A stretch of DNA of 35,766 nucleotides from Bog-473 sp964457065 (GCA_964457065.1 CAYWDQ010000017.1:1-35766); one strand, 5' to 3'. Counted from the stretch's first letter, positions 1 to 8,806 are shown. Made by a program: numbers and translations. The notes: a model not told the origin generated them from the sequence alone.

Positions 1-515
1 TGACCATGAAGTACCCGTCGGTCTACCTGATGGGGCCGAAGGCGAGCGGCGAGGTCCTCTCGGTCGCCTACGCCGGCGCGGGCCAGCACCAGGACGCCGG
101 CGCCAAGATGTTCCACATCGCCCCCGAGACCACGTCGACCATCGTCTCGAAGTCGATCTCCAAGGACGGCGGCATCACGACCTACCGCGGCAAGGTCCAC
201 GTCGACCCGCAGGCGCGCGGCGCCAAGTCCTTCGTGCGCTGCGACGCACTCCTCCTCGACGACCACTCCACCTCCGAGACGAAGCCCTACATGGAGGTGG
301 GCGAGCGCGACGCCCGGATCGGGCACGAGGCCACCGTCTCGAAGGTCGGCGACGACCAGCTCTTCTACCTGATGAGCCGGGGACTGTCCGAGCAGCAGGC
401 CATGAGCATGATCGTGAACGGCTTCATCGAGCCCGTGACCCGCACGCTGCCCATGGAGTACGCGGTGGAGTGGAGCCGACTCATTGAGCTGCAGATGGAA
501 GGCTCGGTCGGCTGA
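1..515 (+). CDS. sufB: Fe-S cluster assembly scaffold SufB, C-terminal part (5' end outside window)
   Basis: C-terminal ~170 residues of SufB, the beta-helical scaffold subunit of the cytosolic SufBCD complex on which new Fe-S clusters are built. The frame is open from the first base, so the N-terminal two thirds lie upstream of the window. Recognisable SufB blocks are GEVLSVAYAGAGQHQDAGAK, the STIVSKS segment, the TYRGKVHV strand, the CDALLLDDHS segment with its conserved Cys, GHEATVSKVGDDQLFYLMSR and the family-typical end LIELQMEGSVG. The family is normally encoded beside sufD and sufC; here sufD follows only after a small gene and an antisense gene. Identification is near certain; the start and any regulation cannot be judged from this window. 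Confidence 0.97.
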   Translation, partial: TMKYPSVYLMGPKASGEVLSVAYAGAGQHQDAGAKMFHIAPETTSTIVSKSISKDGGITTYRGKVHVDPQARGAKSFVRCDALLLDDHSTSETKPYMEVGERDARIGHEATVSKVGDDQLFYLMSRGLSEQQAMSMIVNGFIEPVTRTLPMEYAVEWSRLIELQMEGSVG

Positions 516-547
516 TCTCACGCAACCCGGTCTGCAGCGTGGCACCA

Positions 548-553
548 TAGAAC
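548..553 (+). promoter_or_regulatory. -10-like hexamer TAGAAC before the small Cys protein
   Basis: TAGAAC lies 7 nt before ATG 561, the same spacing seen at many other genes in this window. It supports ATG 561 over GTG 555 as the start and suggests a leaderless transcript. Inference from spacing only. Confidence 0.3.
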
Positions 554-560
554 CGTGCCG

Positions 561-899
561 ATGCGCGAGGAATGCACCCACTTCCAGAGCCGGACGTACG
601 CGTCGGGCGAGGCGGCGCGCTTCTGCGTGCTCGACCTGGCCCCCGAGGCCCCGTGGCGTTGCCCGGAGAACTGCCCGTCGTACCACCGTCGCATGGCCGA
701 CGTGGGCTGGGTCCACGGCAGCCTGGTGGAGCCTGCGATCGAAGAGGAGCCGGGCGGCGGCGGGCCCGAGGTGGTCGAGCTCCTCGAATCGGCCGAGGAC
801 ATCATCAACGACGTCGCCCCCGATGTGCTCGAGGAGGTGCGGGCCGAGGACGCCAGGCGGGAGCGCTCCGCCAACCGCTGGTGGCGCCGGAAGAGCTGA
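561..899 (+). CDS. Small conserved-looking Cys-containing protein of unknown function (suf locus)
   Basis: A 112-aa soluble protein I do not recognise as a named family. It has Cys5, His7, Cys22, Cys34 and Cys38, with the last pair in the local pattern CPENC, so a metal or Fe-S site is possible. The second half is acidic and helical (GGPEVVELLESAEDIINDVAP) and ends in a Trp/Arg cluster (NRWWRRKS). I chose ATG 561 rather than GTG 555 because a -10-like hexamer sits 7 nt upstream. It lies 45 bp after sufB in the same direction, so a role linked to Fe-S assembly is plausible from position only. No signal peptide or membrane segment is seen. Confidence 0.7.
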   Translation: MREECTHFQSRTYASGEAARFCVLDLAPEAPWRCPENCPSYHRRMADVGWVHGSLVEPAIEEEPGGGGPEVVELLESAEDIINDVAPDVLEEVRAEDARRERSANRWWRRKS

Positions 900-918
900 C
901 GCGCGCCCGGCGCTCGAC

Positions 919-1767
919 TCAGCGCCCGGTGAACTTCGGCGGGCGCTTCTCCATGAAGGCCGTGACGGCCTCGACGAGGTCCTCGGAGGCCAGCATCCCG
1001 GCGTTCCAGGTGGCGACGTAGTCCAGGCCCTCGGCGACCGTCCGCCCCTCGTTGGCGGCCAGGACGGCCTTGGTGCCCTGCACGGCGATGGGGGAGTTGG
1101 CGGCGATCTCCGCCGCCAGCGAGCGGGCTGCCTTGTGCACGCCGTCGGTGTCGGCCGCGACATCGTTCACCAGGCCGATCTCCTTGGCCCGCTCCGCGCT
1201 GATGTCCTTGCCGGTCAAGGCCAGCTCCGCCACGTGCCCGGCGCCGATGATCGCCGGCAGCCGCTGCAGGCTGCCCAGGTCGGCCACGATCGCCATCTTG
1301 GCCTCGCGTACCGAGAAGACCGCGTCGGCGGAGGCGAGGCGGATGTCGCAGGCCGCGATGAGGTCCACGCCGCCGCCGATGCAGTAGCCGTGGACGGCGG
1401 CGATGACGGGCTTGGGGCAGCGCGCCACCGCCGTGATGGCGTCCTGCAGCCGGAGCACCTCGGTGCGGCCGGCACGGGCCCGGGCGGCCGGGGAGGCCGC
1501 TGCGCCCCCGTCCGACATGCCGCCGGCCAGCTGGCCACCCATCGTCTTGAGGTCGAGCCCGACGCAGAAGTGCGGGCCCCTGGCGGCAATGACGACGGCG
1601 CGCAGCGCGGCGTCGCCGGCCAGCACGTCCATGGCGCGGGGCAGGTCCCGCCACAGGTCCGCGCCCATGGCGTTGCGTGCCTCGGGGCGGTCGAGCCACA
1701 GGGTGGCCACCTCCCCGTCCGGCTCGATCGTGAGCACCGGCGACTCGAACCGTGCGGTCTCTTCCAT
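919..1767 (-). CDS. Enoyl-CoA hydratase/isomerase family protein, dienoyl-CoA isomerase (ECH1)-like
   Basis: A 282-aa crotonase-fold protein acting on acyl-CoA thioesters in fatty-acid beta-oxidation. Oxyanion-hole segments are visible at FCVGLDLKTMGG (67-78) and GYCIGGGVDL (127-136). Asp135, Glu155 and Asp163 have the same spacing (20 and 8 residues) as the catalytic Asp176/Glu196/Asp204 of rat delta3,5-delta2,4-dienoyl-CoA isomerase, in the block SVREAKMAIVADLGSLQRLP. This favours a dienoyl-CoA isomerase over a simple hydratase; substrate chain length is unknown. The ATG at 1767 is chosen because TAGCGT lies 7 nt upstream; extension further would run into the sufD leader. The gene is antisense, between the small Cys protein and sufD, and so interrupts the suf block. 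Confidence 0.9.
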   Translation of the reverse strand: MEETARFESPVLTIEPDGEVATLWLDRPEARNAMGADLWRDLPRAMDVLAGDAALRAVVIAARGPHFCVGLDLKTMGGQLAGGMSDGGAAASPAARARAGRTEVLRLQDAITAVARCPKPVIAAVHGYCIGGGVDLIAACDIRLASADAVFSVREAKMAIVADLGSLQRLPAIIGAGHVAELALTGKDISAERAKEIGLVNDVAADTDGVHKAARSLAAEIAANSPIAVQGTKAVLAANEGRTVAEGLDYVATWNAGMLASEDLVEAVTAFMEKRPPKFTGR

Positions 1768-1774
1768 GCCGCCC

Positions 1775-1780
1775 ACGCTA
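1775..1780 (-). promoter_or_regulatory. -10-like hexamer TAGCGT of the crotonase gene
   Basis: On the minus strand TAGCGT precedes ATG 1767 by 7 nt, consistent with a leaderless transcript. No convincing -35 is seen. It lies back to back with the putative sufD -10 at 1813-1818, so both genes share this short divergent region. Confidence 0.4.
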
Positions 1781-1812
1781 ACCGCCCTGCTGGATGCCCA
1801 GGTCGGGGCCAC

Positions 1813-1818
1813 TAGAGT
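1813..1818 (+). promoter_or_regulatory. -10-like hexamer TAGAGT of the sufD operon
   Basis: TAGAGT would place the transcript start near 1824-1826. That is downstream of the GTG at 1817, which overlaps the hexamer, and upstream of the ribosome binding site at 1841-1848. This matters for the choice of the sufD start. Confidence 0.35.
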
Positions 1819-1840
1819 GCATGGGCCGCATTCGCATTCC

Positions 1841-1848
1841 GAGAGAGG
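1841..1848 (+). promoter_or_regulatory. Ribosome binding site GAGAGAGG deciding the sufD start
   Basis: A purine-rich Shine-Dalgarno-like stretch ends 7 nt before an in-frame CTG at 1856. No in-frame ATG, GTG or TTG lies at a usable distance downstream of it. Confidence 0.45.
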
Positions 1849-1855
1849 TTCGACC

Positions 1856-3148
1856 CTGCACACGTTCAGCGCCGAGGCATCCGCGGGCTTGGCCGGACCG
1901 GGCTGGCTCCGTGAGCGCCGCGCCGCCGGCTACGAGGCCTTCGCGTCGACCCCGCTGCCCTCGGAGAGCGAGGAAGTCTGGCGCTATTCCCCGATCGACC
2001 GCCTCGCCCTCGACGAGTTCGGGCCCGAGCTCGGCGACGGCCCCGCGCCCGCCGGCGAGGAGCTGCAGGCCGCCGTCGAAGCCGCGCTCGGTTCGGTGGC
2101 GGGCAGCGTCCTCGTGCACAACGGGCGCGCCGGCACCTTCGTCGCCGGGCGCGGGGCCACTGGCCTCTCCTTCGGGCGGGCCGAGGACGTGGCGGCATCA
2201 CCCGACATGCTCGGCTCGGTGCAGCACGGCGGCGATGCCCTCGTCCGCCTGAACGACGCGTTCGCGCCCGACCCGGTGTTCGTCGACGTGCCGGCGGGCG
2301 TCGCCGTCGACGGGCCGGTCCTGCTCGTCCACTGGTGCGACCCGGGCGCGGCCACCTTCCCCCGTCTCAGCGTGCGTGCCGGTGAGGGCGCCGCAGTGGC
2401 GGTCGTCGAGGTCTTCGCCGGCGCGCCGGGGCCGGACCGTTCGCTGATCGTGCCCGTCACGGAGCTGTCGGCCGCGGCGGGCGCCTCGCTGTCGTACGTG
2501 TCGCTGCAGATCCTCGGCGGGGCGGCATGGTCGATCGCCCGCCTCGTGGCGCGGGGTGACGGCGGGTCGGCGGTGCGCACCTTCACGGTCGGCCTCGGCG
2601 GTTCCTATGACCGTGTGCGGACCGACGTGTCGGTGGAGGGGAAGAACGCCCGCAGCGAGATCCTGTCGGCCTACCTCGGTGACGGGTCCCAGGTGCACGA
2701 CATCCGGACCCTGCAGGACCACGCCGCGCCGCGGACGACCAGCGAGCTTCTCTGCCAGGGTGCCGTCGCCGACCGGTCGCGCTCGGTCTACAGCGGGCTG
2801 ATACGCGTCCACCGGGGCGCCGTCCGCAGCGACGCCCGGCAGACCAACCACAACCTCGTCCTCGACGAGGGCGCGCACGCCGACTCGGTGCCCAACCTCG
2901 ACATCCTCGAGAACGACGTGAAGTGCTCCCACGCGTCGACGGTCGGCCCCATCGACGAGGACCAGCGCTACTACATCGAGTCGCGCGGGGTGGCACCCGA
3001 GGTCGCCGAGGGGCTCATCGTGCGGGGCTTCTTCGACGCCATCATCGAGCGGGGGCCCATTCCCGCGGTGACCCCGCTCCTCGAGCGTGAGGTGCACGAC
3101 CGCCTCGAGGTCGCGCTCGGTGACCGGCGGGTGGTCGCCGGTGTCTGA
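1856..3148 (+). CDS. sufD: Fe-S cluster assembly protein SufD
   Basis: A 430-aa SufD, the beta-helical partner of SufB in the SufBC2D scaffold. N-terminal family features are the GPGWLRERRAAGYEAFASTPLP and EEVWRYSPID segments (split here to stay short). The core C-terminal block has VSVEGKNARSEILSAYLGDG, HDIRTLQDHAAP, YSGLIRVHRGAVRSDARQTN, the SVPNLDILENDVKCSHAST segment and EDQRYYIESRGV, all typical. The start is unusual: CTG 1856 has the ribosome site 7 nt upstream and gives an N-terminus of expected length, whereas GTG 1817 is the nearest conventional codon but overlaps the likely -10. The stop overlaps the next gene's GTG, so sufD, the Rieske gene and sufC form one coupled operon. Confidence 0.93.
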   Translation: MHTFSAEASAGLAGPGWLRERRAAGYEAFASTPLPSESEEVWRYSPIDRLALDEFGPELGDGPAPAGEELQAAVEAALGSVAGSVLVHNGRAGTFVAGRGATGLSFGRAEDVAASPDMLGSVQHGGDALVRLNDAFAPDPVFVDVPAGVAVDGPVLLVHWCDPGAATFPRLSVRAGEGAAVAVVEVFAGAPGPDRSLIVPVTELSAAAGASLSYVSLQILGGAAWSIARLVARGDGGSAVRTFTVGLGGSYDRVRTDVSVEGKNARSEILSAYLGDGSQVHDIRTLQDHAAPRTTSELLCQGAVADRSRSVYSGLIRVHRGAVRSDARQTNHNLVLDEGAHADSVPNLDILENDVKCSHASTVGPIDEDQRYYIESRGVAPEVAEGLIVRGFFDAIIERGPIPAVTPLLEREVHDRLEVALGDRRVVAGV

Positions 3149-3458
3149 GACGGTGGCGCTCTGCACGACCGACGAGCTGGTGTCCGGTCAGGCGAGGCGG
3201 TTCGACGTGGACGGGCACCGGATCGCGCTGGTGCGGATCGGCGACGCGTTCTTCGCCCTGGACGACGAGTGCAGCCACGAGGACTTCTCGCTGTCCGAGG
3301 GGGAGGTGTGGGTCGACGAGTGCGAGATCGAGTGCCCCCGGCACGGCAGCACCTTCGACCTGGTGACGGGGCAGCCCTGCTCGCTCCCGGCCACCCAGCC
3401 CGTCGCCGTCTACGGGGTCGAGGTCGACGGCGGCACGGTGTCGGTGGTGCTGCCGTGA
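3141..3458 (+). CDS. Rieske [2Fe-2S] ferredoxin-like protein
   Basis: A 105-aa small Rieske protein, probably an electron carrier. Both cluster-binding boxes are present: C-x-H in DECSHEDFSLSEG and C-x2-H in IECPRHGSTFDL, giving the two Cys and two His ligands. The size matches the soluble bacterial non-heme ferredoxin class rather than membrane cytochrome Rieske proteins, and there is no transmembrane anchor. GTG 3141 is chosen because it overlaps the sufD stop and yields the expected N-terminus. The 3' end overlaps sufC by GTGA. A Rieske gene between sufD and sufC is common in actinobacteria, where it is thought to serve Fe-S assembly; its exact electron partner is not known here. Confidence 0.93.
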   Translation: MSETVALCTTDELVSGQARRFDVDGHRIALVRIGDAFFALDDECSHEDFSLSEGEVWVDECEIECPRHGSTFDLVTGQPCSLPATQPVAVYGVEVDGGTVSVVLP

Positions 3459-4201
3459 GCGCCGAGCACGTCTTGGAGGTCAGGGACCTGCACGCGTCGG
3501 CCGGGGGACGGGAGGTGCTGCACGGCATCGACCTCACGGTGCGCAGCGGGGAGGTCCACGTGATCATGGGCCCGAACGGCTCGGGCAAGAGCACGCTCGC
3601 CCACGCGCTCATGGGCCGGCCCGGCACCGAGGTGACCGAGGGTTCCATCGCAATGGACGGGCGGGAGCTCGCCGGGCTGCCGGCGTGGCAGCGGGCCCGC
3701 GCCGGGCTCTTCCTCGCCCTGCAGCACCCGGTGGAGGTGCCGGGCGTGAGCCTCACCTCGCTGCTGGCCGCGGCGACGTCGGGTGACGCCGTGCCCGCGT
3801 CGGGCGCGCTGGCGGACCGCATGGTGGACGAGGCGAAGGAGGTCGGTCTCGACGAGAAGCTCCTGCGCCGGCCCCTCAACGTCGACCTGTCGGGCGGCGA
3901 GATGAAGCGGACCGAGATGGTCCAGCTCGGCGTGCTCCGTCCCTCCATCTGCGTCCTCGACGAGGTCGACTCGGGGCTCGACGTCGACGCGCTGGGCGAG
4001 GTGGCGCGCATGCTCCAGCGCGCCACGACCGAGTGGGGGGTGGGCATCCTCGCCATCACGCACTTCAACCGCTTCCTGGTGCAGCTCGAGGCGGACCTGG
4101 TGCACGTCATGGTGGGCGGGCGCATCGTGGCGACGGGCGACGCGGACCTGGCGTTGCAGCTCGAGCGGACCGGCTACGCCGGCTACGGGGACGATCGCTG
4201 A
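3455..4201 (+). CDS. sufC: SufC-type ABC ATPase, diverged copy
   Basis: A 248-aa ATPase of the SufBCD scaffold, which uses ATP to drive conformational change during cluster assembly. Walker A is GPNGSGKST (39-47), the signature LSGGEMKR starts at 145, Walker B VLDEVDSGLD at 167-176 and the switch His is His203 (ITHF). Compared with the second SufC of this window (8050-8799) it is diverged: it has FLALQHPVEVPGVS where the canonical protein has FLAFQYPESIEGVS, and LSGGEMKR where that one has FSGGEKKR. All ATPase motifs are intact. GTG 3455 overlaps the Rieske stop (GTGA). It probably pairs with the SufB and SufD encoded just upstream; division of labour with the other SufC is unknown. Confidence 0.93.
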   Translation: MSAEHVLEVRDLHASAGGREVLHGIDLTVRSGEVHVIMGPNGSGKSTLAHALMGRPGTEVTEGSIAMDGRELAGLPAWQRARAGLFLALQHPVEVPGVSLTSLLAAATSGDAVPASGALADRMVDEAKEVGLDEKLLRRPLNVDLSGGEMKRTEMVQLGVLRPSICVLDEVDSGLDVDALGEVARMLQRATTEWGVGILAITHFNRFLVQLEADLVHVMVGGRIVATGDADLALQLERTGYAGYGDDR

Positions 4202-4232
4202 GAGCGCGCTGAGCGTTCTGCGGGGCGCTCCA
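4202..4232 (+). terminator. Weak hairpin after the sufBDC block
   Basis: GAGCGC directly after the sufC stop pairs with GCGCTC about 16 nt further on. No T-tract follows, so this is at best a weak terminator. Confidence 0.2.
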
Positions 4233-4323
4233 CCCCTGCACAGCCGCCGCCTCATCCCAAAGTCGCACCGACAGACCCCCCAAGGTCGCAGCCCGCTGCC
4301 CCCAATTGCGTGACCCCGCTTGG

Positions 4324-4329
4324 TACCGT
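4324..4329 (+). promoter_or_regulatory. -10-like hexamer TACCGT of the LCP gene
   Basis: TACCGT lies 8 nt before ATG 4338. The same hexamer at the same kind of distance precedes aceE. No good -35 at 16-18 nt was found. Confidence 0.4.
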
Positions 4330-4337
4330 GAATCGTC

Positions 4338-5714
4338 ATGGCGAACGGTCGTCCAACGGGCGACGGGTCGGACCGCTCCCCCAGGAGGCATCGCGGCCAG
4401 GCCGCGAACCAGGAGGGGCTGTCCGCGCTCGGTCGCCAGATGCGTGGCGGGACCGACGCCGGGAACGTCGCCAACGAGTCCGGGCTGCGGTCCCTGGGCG
4501 ACCGCATCGACGCCTCGCGCTCCACGCGCCGGGGGAAGCGGCGCAGCGGGAAGCCGAAGTGGAGTGCAGGCAAGAAGACGGTGGTGGCGCTGCTGGGGGC
4601 GATCGTGGTGCTGGTGGCGACCGTCGGAGCCGGGTACGGCTACCTGTGGTACCGCTACGACCAGATCAGCAAGATCCACATCAGCGCCGAGGTGGCGGCA
4701 GCGAGCGGGGCGCCGTTCACCATCCTCGTCATAGGTTCGGACAGCCGTGTCGGCGAGTCCGCCGCGGCCGCGCAGGCGTTCGGCTCGGCCTCGGAGGTCA
4801 CCGGGCAGCGCAGCGACGTCGTGCAGCTGTGGCGGGTGACGCCGTCGACCAAGCAGATCCAGATCGTCTCCATCCCGCGCGACACCGTCGTGTCCATGCT
4901 CGCGCCGGACTCGTCGCAGTTCGGCACGTACAACCGGATCAACGCCTCCTACGACTCCGGCGCCAACCAGTTGGTGAAGACCATCACCGCCAACTTCGGC
5001 ATCCCGATCAACCACGTCGTCCAGGTCGACTTCTCCGGCTTCCAGGACGCCGTCAATGCGCTGGGCGGCATCTACCTCGACTTCCCCTACCCGGCCAAGG
5101 ACTCGTACTCGGGCCTCGACATCACGACGCCCGGGTGCCAGCTGCTCAACGGCGCCCAGGCGTTGGCCGTGGCGCGCGCCCGCCACTACGAGTACTACGC
5201 CGACGGCTACTGGCAGTACGACGGGACGAGCGACTTCGGGCGGATCCAGCGCCAGGACGTCTTCATCAAGGCCCTCATGAGCGCGGCCAAGTCGAAGGTG
5301 AACCCGCTCACGGTCAACTCGTTCATCGGGTCCATCCACGAGGGGATCCAGATCGACGACGGCTTCGGCTTCAACGAGCTGATCGGGCTCGCCCTGACCT
5401 ATCACTCGTTCGACCCCACCAGCCTGGGGGGGCTGACGCTGCCCACGGTCGCGGCCAACGGCTTCGGCGACCTGGGCGACGTCCTGACCGTGGACCAGCC
5501 CGCTGCTCAGCAGATGCTGGTGAGCATCTTCGGCTCCAGCCTCGTCACGCCGACCAACCCGCCTCCCGACGCCGCCGGCGACCCCAACCCGCCGCCGCCC
5601 GTGACGGCCCCTCCGGCCGCCGCCGCTCCGGCCACGCCGGCGACGGGCGCCAGCACCGCACCGACCGCCCCCCCACCGCCGTCGTTCAACCCGACCACCT
5701 GCAGCCCCGCCTAG
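4338..5714 (+). CDS. LytR-CpsA-Psr (LCP) family glycopolymer ligase
   Basis: A 458-aa membrane protein of the LCP family, which transfers undecaprenyl-linked glycopolymers to peptidoglycan (in actinobacteria, arabinogalactan or similar) on the outer face of the membrane. Residues 1-78 are a charged cytoplasmic tail, one transmembrane helix lies at about 81-102, and the LCP domain spans roughly 126-315. Characteristic blocks are FTILVIGSDSR, GQRSDVVQLWRV, IVSIPRDTVV, YNRINASY, HVVQVDFSGFQDAVNALGGI and FGRIQRQDVFIKAL. The Asp and Arg residues in these blocks are those known to bind the pyrophosphate. The tail after about residue 410 is Pro/Ala-rich and low in complexity, probably a wall-spanning or disordered segment. 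ATG 4338 fits the upstream -10. Confidence 0.93.
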   Translation: MANGRPTGDGSDRSPRRHRGQAANQEGLSALGRQMRGGTDAGNVANESGLRSLGDRIDASRSTRRGKRRSGKPKWSAGKKTVVALLGAIVVLVATVGAGYGYLWYRYDQISKIHISAEVAAASGAPFTILVIGSDSRVGESAAAAQAFGSASEVTGQRSDVVQLWRVTPSTKQIQIVSIPRDTVVSMLAPDSSQFGTYNRINASYDSGANQLVKTITANFGIPINHVVQVDFSGFQDAVNALGGIYLDFPYPAKDSYSGLDITTPGCQLLNGAQALAVARARHYEYYADGYWQYDGTSDFGRIQRQDVFIKALMSAAKSKVNPLTVNSFIGSIHEGIQIDDGFGFNELIGLALTYHSFDPTSLGGLTLPTVAANGFGDLGDVLTVDQPAAQQMLVSIFGSSLVTPTNPPPDAAGDPNPPPPVTAPPAAAAPATPATGASTAPTAPPPPSFNPTTCSPA

Positions 5715-5756
5715 CGACGGGGGGTCGCTACCGCGCCCTTACCGGGCTCGCGCAGA

Positions 5757-6274
5757 GTGCGGGCATGGCAGACCCTCGACCCCACGGTGTTCCGGCCCGC
5801 CGCCAACTCCTTCGCCACCTCGGTCCTCGCCGGTCGCGTCACCGAGACCAGGGGCTTCTGGGTCCTGGTCGCGGCCGTGGCGCCGTTCACCGTCGTCCTC
5901 CCCGCGATCCTGGTGGCGGTGGCCCTGACCAGCCCGGCGACCGGCCCCGGCGCGGACACGTCGCAGCCGGCCCAGTTGATCTGGGCGGGGTTCCTCGCGG
6001 TCGCCGGGGCGGTGCTCGCCCTGACCGTCTGTCCATCCCGGACGACGCTCAGCGGACGCGGCATCAGGCGCCGGTGGGGCTGGCGGACCGTCGAGGTCCC
6101 GTGGGGGCATACGCGGGGCGACGGCCCGGGGTGTGGGTCCTGCGCGCCGGCGAGGCGCCGCTGCGGGTCCCCACGATCGTCCCGCTGGTGCCCGAGGTGA
6201 CCGCGGTCGAGCGCTCCCTGCGGTCGTGGACGCAGAGGCAGTCGGTCGGCGACGCGGGCCACGGGGGCGGCTGA
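5757..6274 (+). CDS. PH-like membrane protein, frame broken at a G-run
   Basis: A small protein with two hydrophobic helices (WVLVAAVAPFTVVLPAILVA and LIWAGFLAVAGAVLALTV) followed by a segment resembling the beta-strands of bacterial PH-like domains (TTLSGRGIRRRWGWRTVEVP). The uninterrupted frame from GTG 5757 ends at 6200, but after a run of five G at 6103-6107 it turns into Cys/Arg-rich nonsense. A +1-base correction at the run continues sensibly in another frame (AGRRPGVWVLRAGEAPLRVP) to a stop at 6274, giving about 172 aa. The break is either a sequencing error or a real frameshift. Function unknown; a membrane role is inferred only from the helices. The start is uncertain. Confidence 0.55.
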
Positions 6275-6296
6275 CGCAGCGGGTGCGCCGGCCCGG

Positions 6297-6782
6297 TCAG
6301 GAGGCCTCGACGGCCACCTCGTCGAGCCCCTGGGCGAGGGCGTTCCAGCTGAGGGTGGCGCACTTGATGCGCACCGGGAACTTCACGACACCTTGCAACG
6401 CTGCCAGCTCGCCCAGCTTGTCGAGGTCGATCTCCTCTGGCTCGTCGGCGCCGTCCCCGTCGTGCTCGAGGGACGCCTCGTGGATCGACATCATCCCCTT
6501 GAAGGTGCTGATCAGCTGGCGCACCTCGCCGACCGGCCTGCCCTTGACGGCGGCCGACATGAGCGAGGCGGAGGACTGGCTGATGGAGCAGCCCGAACCG
6601 GCGATCTTGAGGTCGGCCAGCGTGCCGTCCTCGACCACCATGGAGAGCACCACCTCGTCGCCGCACAGCGGGTTGAAGCCCTCCACACGATGGGCGGGGG
6701 GCGAGTCCAGCTCGCCCCGGTTCCTCGGCGAGCGGTAGTGATCGAGGATGATCTCGCGGTACAGCTCTTCGAGGTCGGCCAT
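6297..6782 (-). CDS. sufU: SufU, zinc-dependent sulfur transfer protein
   Basis: A 161-aa SufU, which in Gram-positive bacteria accepts persulfide sulfur from SufS and passes it toward the SufBCD scaffold. The zinc ligands expected for the family are present: Cys40 and Asp42 in NPLCGDEV, Cys65 in GSGCSISQ and Cys141 in RIKCATLSW. The acidic insertion before the third Cys (about 106-119) separates SufU from IscU-type scaffolds. The N-terminus LYREIILDHYRSPRNRG is classic. ATG 6782 overlaps the sufS stop by ATGA, so the two partner proteins are translationally coupled. It is the last gene of the reverse sufC-sufS-sufU operon; no sufT follows. Confidence 0.96.
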   Translation of the reverse strand: MADLEELYREIILDHYRSPRNRGELDSPPAHRVEGFNPLCGDEVVLSMVVEDGTLADLKIAGSGCSISQSSASLMSAAVKGRPVGEVRQLISTFKGMMSIHEASLEHDGDGADEPEEIDLDKLGELAALQGVVKFPVRIKCATLSWNALAQGLDEVAVEAS

Positions 6783-8049
6783 CAGCCGAACAATCTACCG
6801 GCTTCCAGCAATCCCTCGATCAGCACCTCGATGTCGTGCTCGTCGCTGAACAGGGACAACGACGCTCGTGCCGTGGCCTGCACGCCCAGCTTGCGCATCA
6901 GGGGCTTGGCGCAGTGGTGGCCCGGCCGCACGCAGACGCCGAATTGGTCGAGCACCTGGGCGAGGTCGTGCGCGTGCACGCCCCGGTAGGCCAGTGACAG
7001 CACGCCGCCGCGGTCGGGTCCGGCCGGGGGGCCGAAGATGCGGCAGTCGGACCCGAGCTTCTCGTCCAGGCGGGCCAGCGCGTACTCGGTCAGCGCCAGC
7101 TCGTGGGCGCGGATGCGGTCCATCCCGATGTCGCTCAGGTACTCGATCGCCGCGGTGAGCCCCACCGCCTCGGCGATGGGCGGGGTGCCCGCCTCGAAGC
7201 GGGCCGGCGGCGGCGCCGGCCGGAAGGAGTCGAGCTTCACGTCGAGGATCATCCCGCCGCCGCCGAGGAAGGGCCCCATGCCCTCGAGCAGCGCGGCGCG
7301 GGCCCACAGGACCCCGAGGCCGGTCGGCCCCATCGTCTTGTGGGCCGAGAAGGCGAGGAAGTCGGCCCCGAGCGCGGTGACGTCGACCGGCGCGTGCGGG
7401 ACGAGCTGCGCCCCGTCGGCGACCACGAGCGCCCCGGCGCGGTGCGCGACCTCGGCCACCTGTGCCAGCGGAGGGATCGTGCCGAGGACGTTGGACATGG
7501 CCGTGATGCCGACGAGCTTGACCCCGTCGACCAGCGCGTCGAGATCGTCGAGCACGAGGCGCCCCTCGCCGTCGATCGGGATGTAGCGGATGTCGAGCCC
7601 GCCGATCTCCTCGGAGAGGATCATCCAGGGGACGATGTTGGCGTGGTGCTCCATCTCGGTCAGGAGGATGGCGTCGCCGGCCCGCAGGTTGGCCCGGCCC
7701 CAGCTGTGCGCCACCAGGTTGAGCGACTCGGTCGTGTTCTTGGTGAAGACGATCTCGTGGGCGGGGTCCGGCGCGCCGATGAAGCGTCCCGCCACCACCC
7801 GGGCCCGCTCGTACAGGGCGGTGGCCTCCTCGGCCGTCGCGTAGACGCCGCGGTGGACGTTGGCGTGCGTCGTCTCGTAGTAGCGCGTCATGGCGTCGAT
7901 CACGGACCGCGGCTGGAGCGCAGAGGCGGCGGCGTCGAGATACACGATCGGCTTGCCGTTCACCACGCGCGACAGCAGGGGGAAGTCCTTGCGCAGGGCC
8001 TCGACGTTGAGCGGGGCCGCGCCGGCGCCTGCAGGGGAAGGGGGCGGCG

Positions 8050-8053
<4 letters not shown>
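6782..8053 (-). CDS. sufS: Cysteine desulfurase SufS
   Basis: A 423-aa group II PLP-dependent cysteine desulfurase, which removes sulfur from L-cysteine as a persulfide and gives alanine. The PLP Lys is K239 in FSAHKTMGPTGLGVLW, and the sulfur-accepting Cys is C381 in VRPGHHCAKP. Other family blocks are YLDAAASALQPRSVID, THANVHRGVY, FTKNTTESLNLVA and TEMEHHANIVPW. GTG 8053 is chosen because it overlaps the sufC stop by GTGA. The first ~15 residues (TPPPSPAGAGAAP) are a low-complexity extension before the conserved NVEALRKDFPLL. It lies between sufC and sufU, so donor and acceptor are produced together with a SufC. Confidence 0.96.
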
Positions 8054-8799
<746 letters not shown>

Positions 8800-8806
8800 C
8801 GCTGAA

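Noticed and set aside
4202..4232. Strong intrinsic terminator after sufC
   Set aside because: The hairpin is short with a large loop and no T-tract; kept only as a weak feature.
4107..5405. Long open frame antisense to the LCP gene
   Set aside because: His/Arg/Val-rich translation without domain sense; it is a high-GC shadow of a clear LCP protein.
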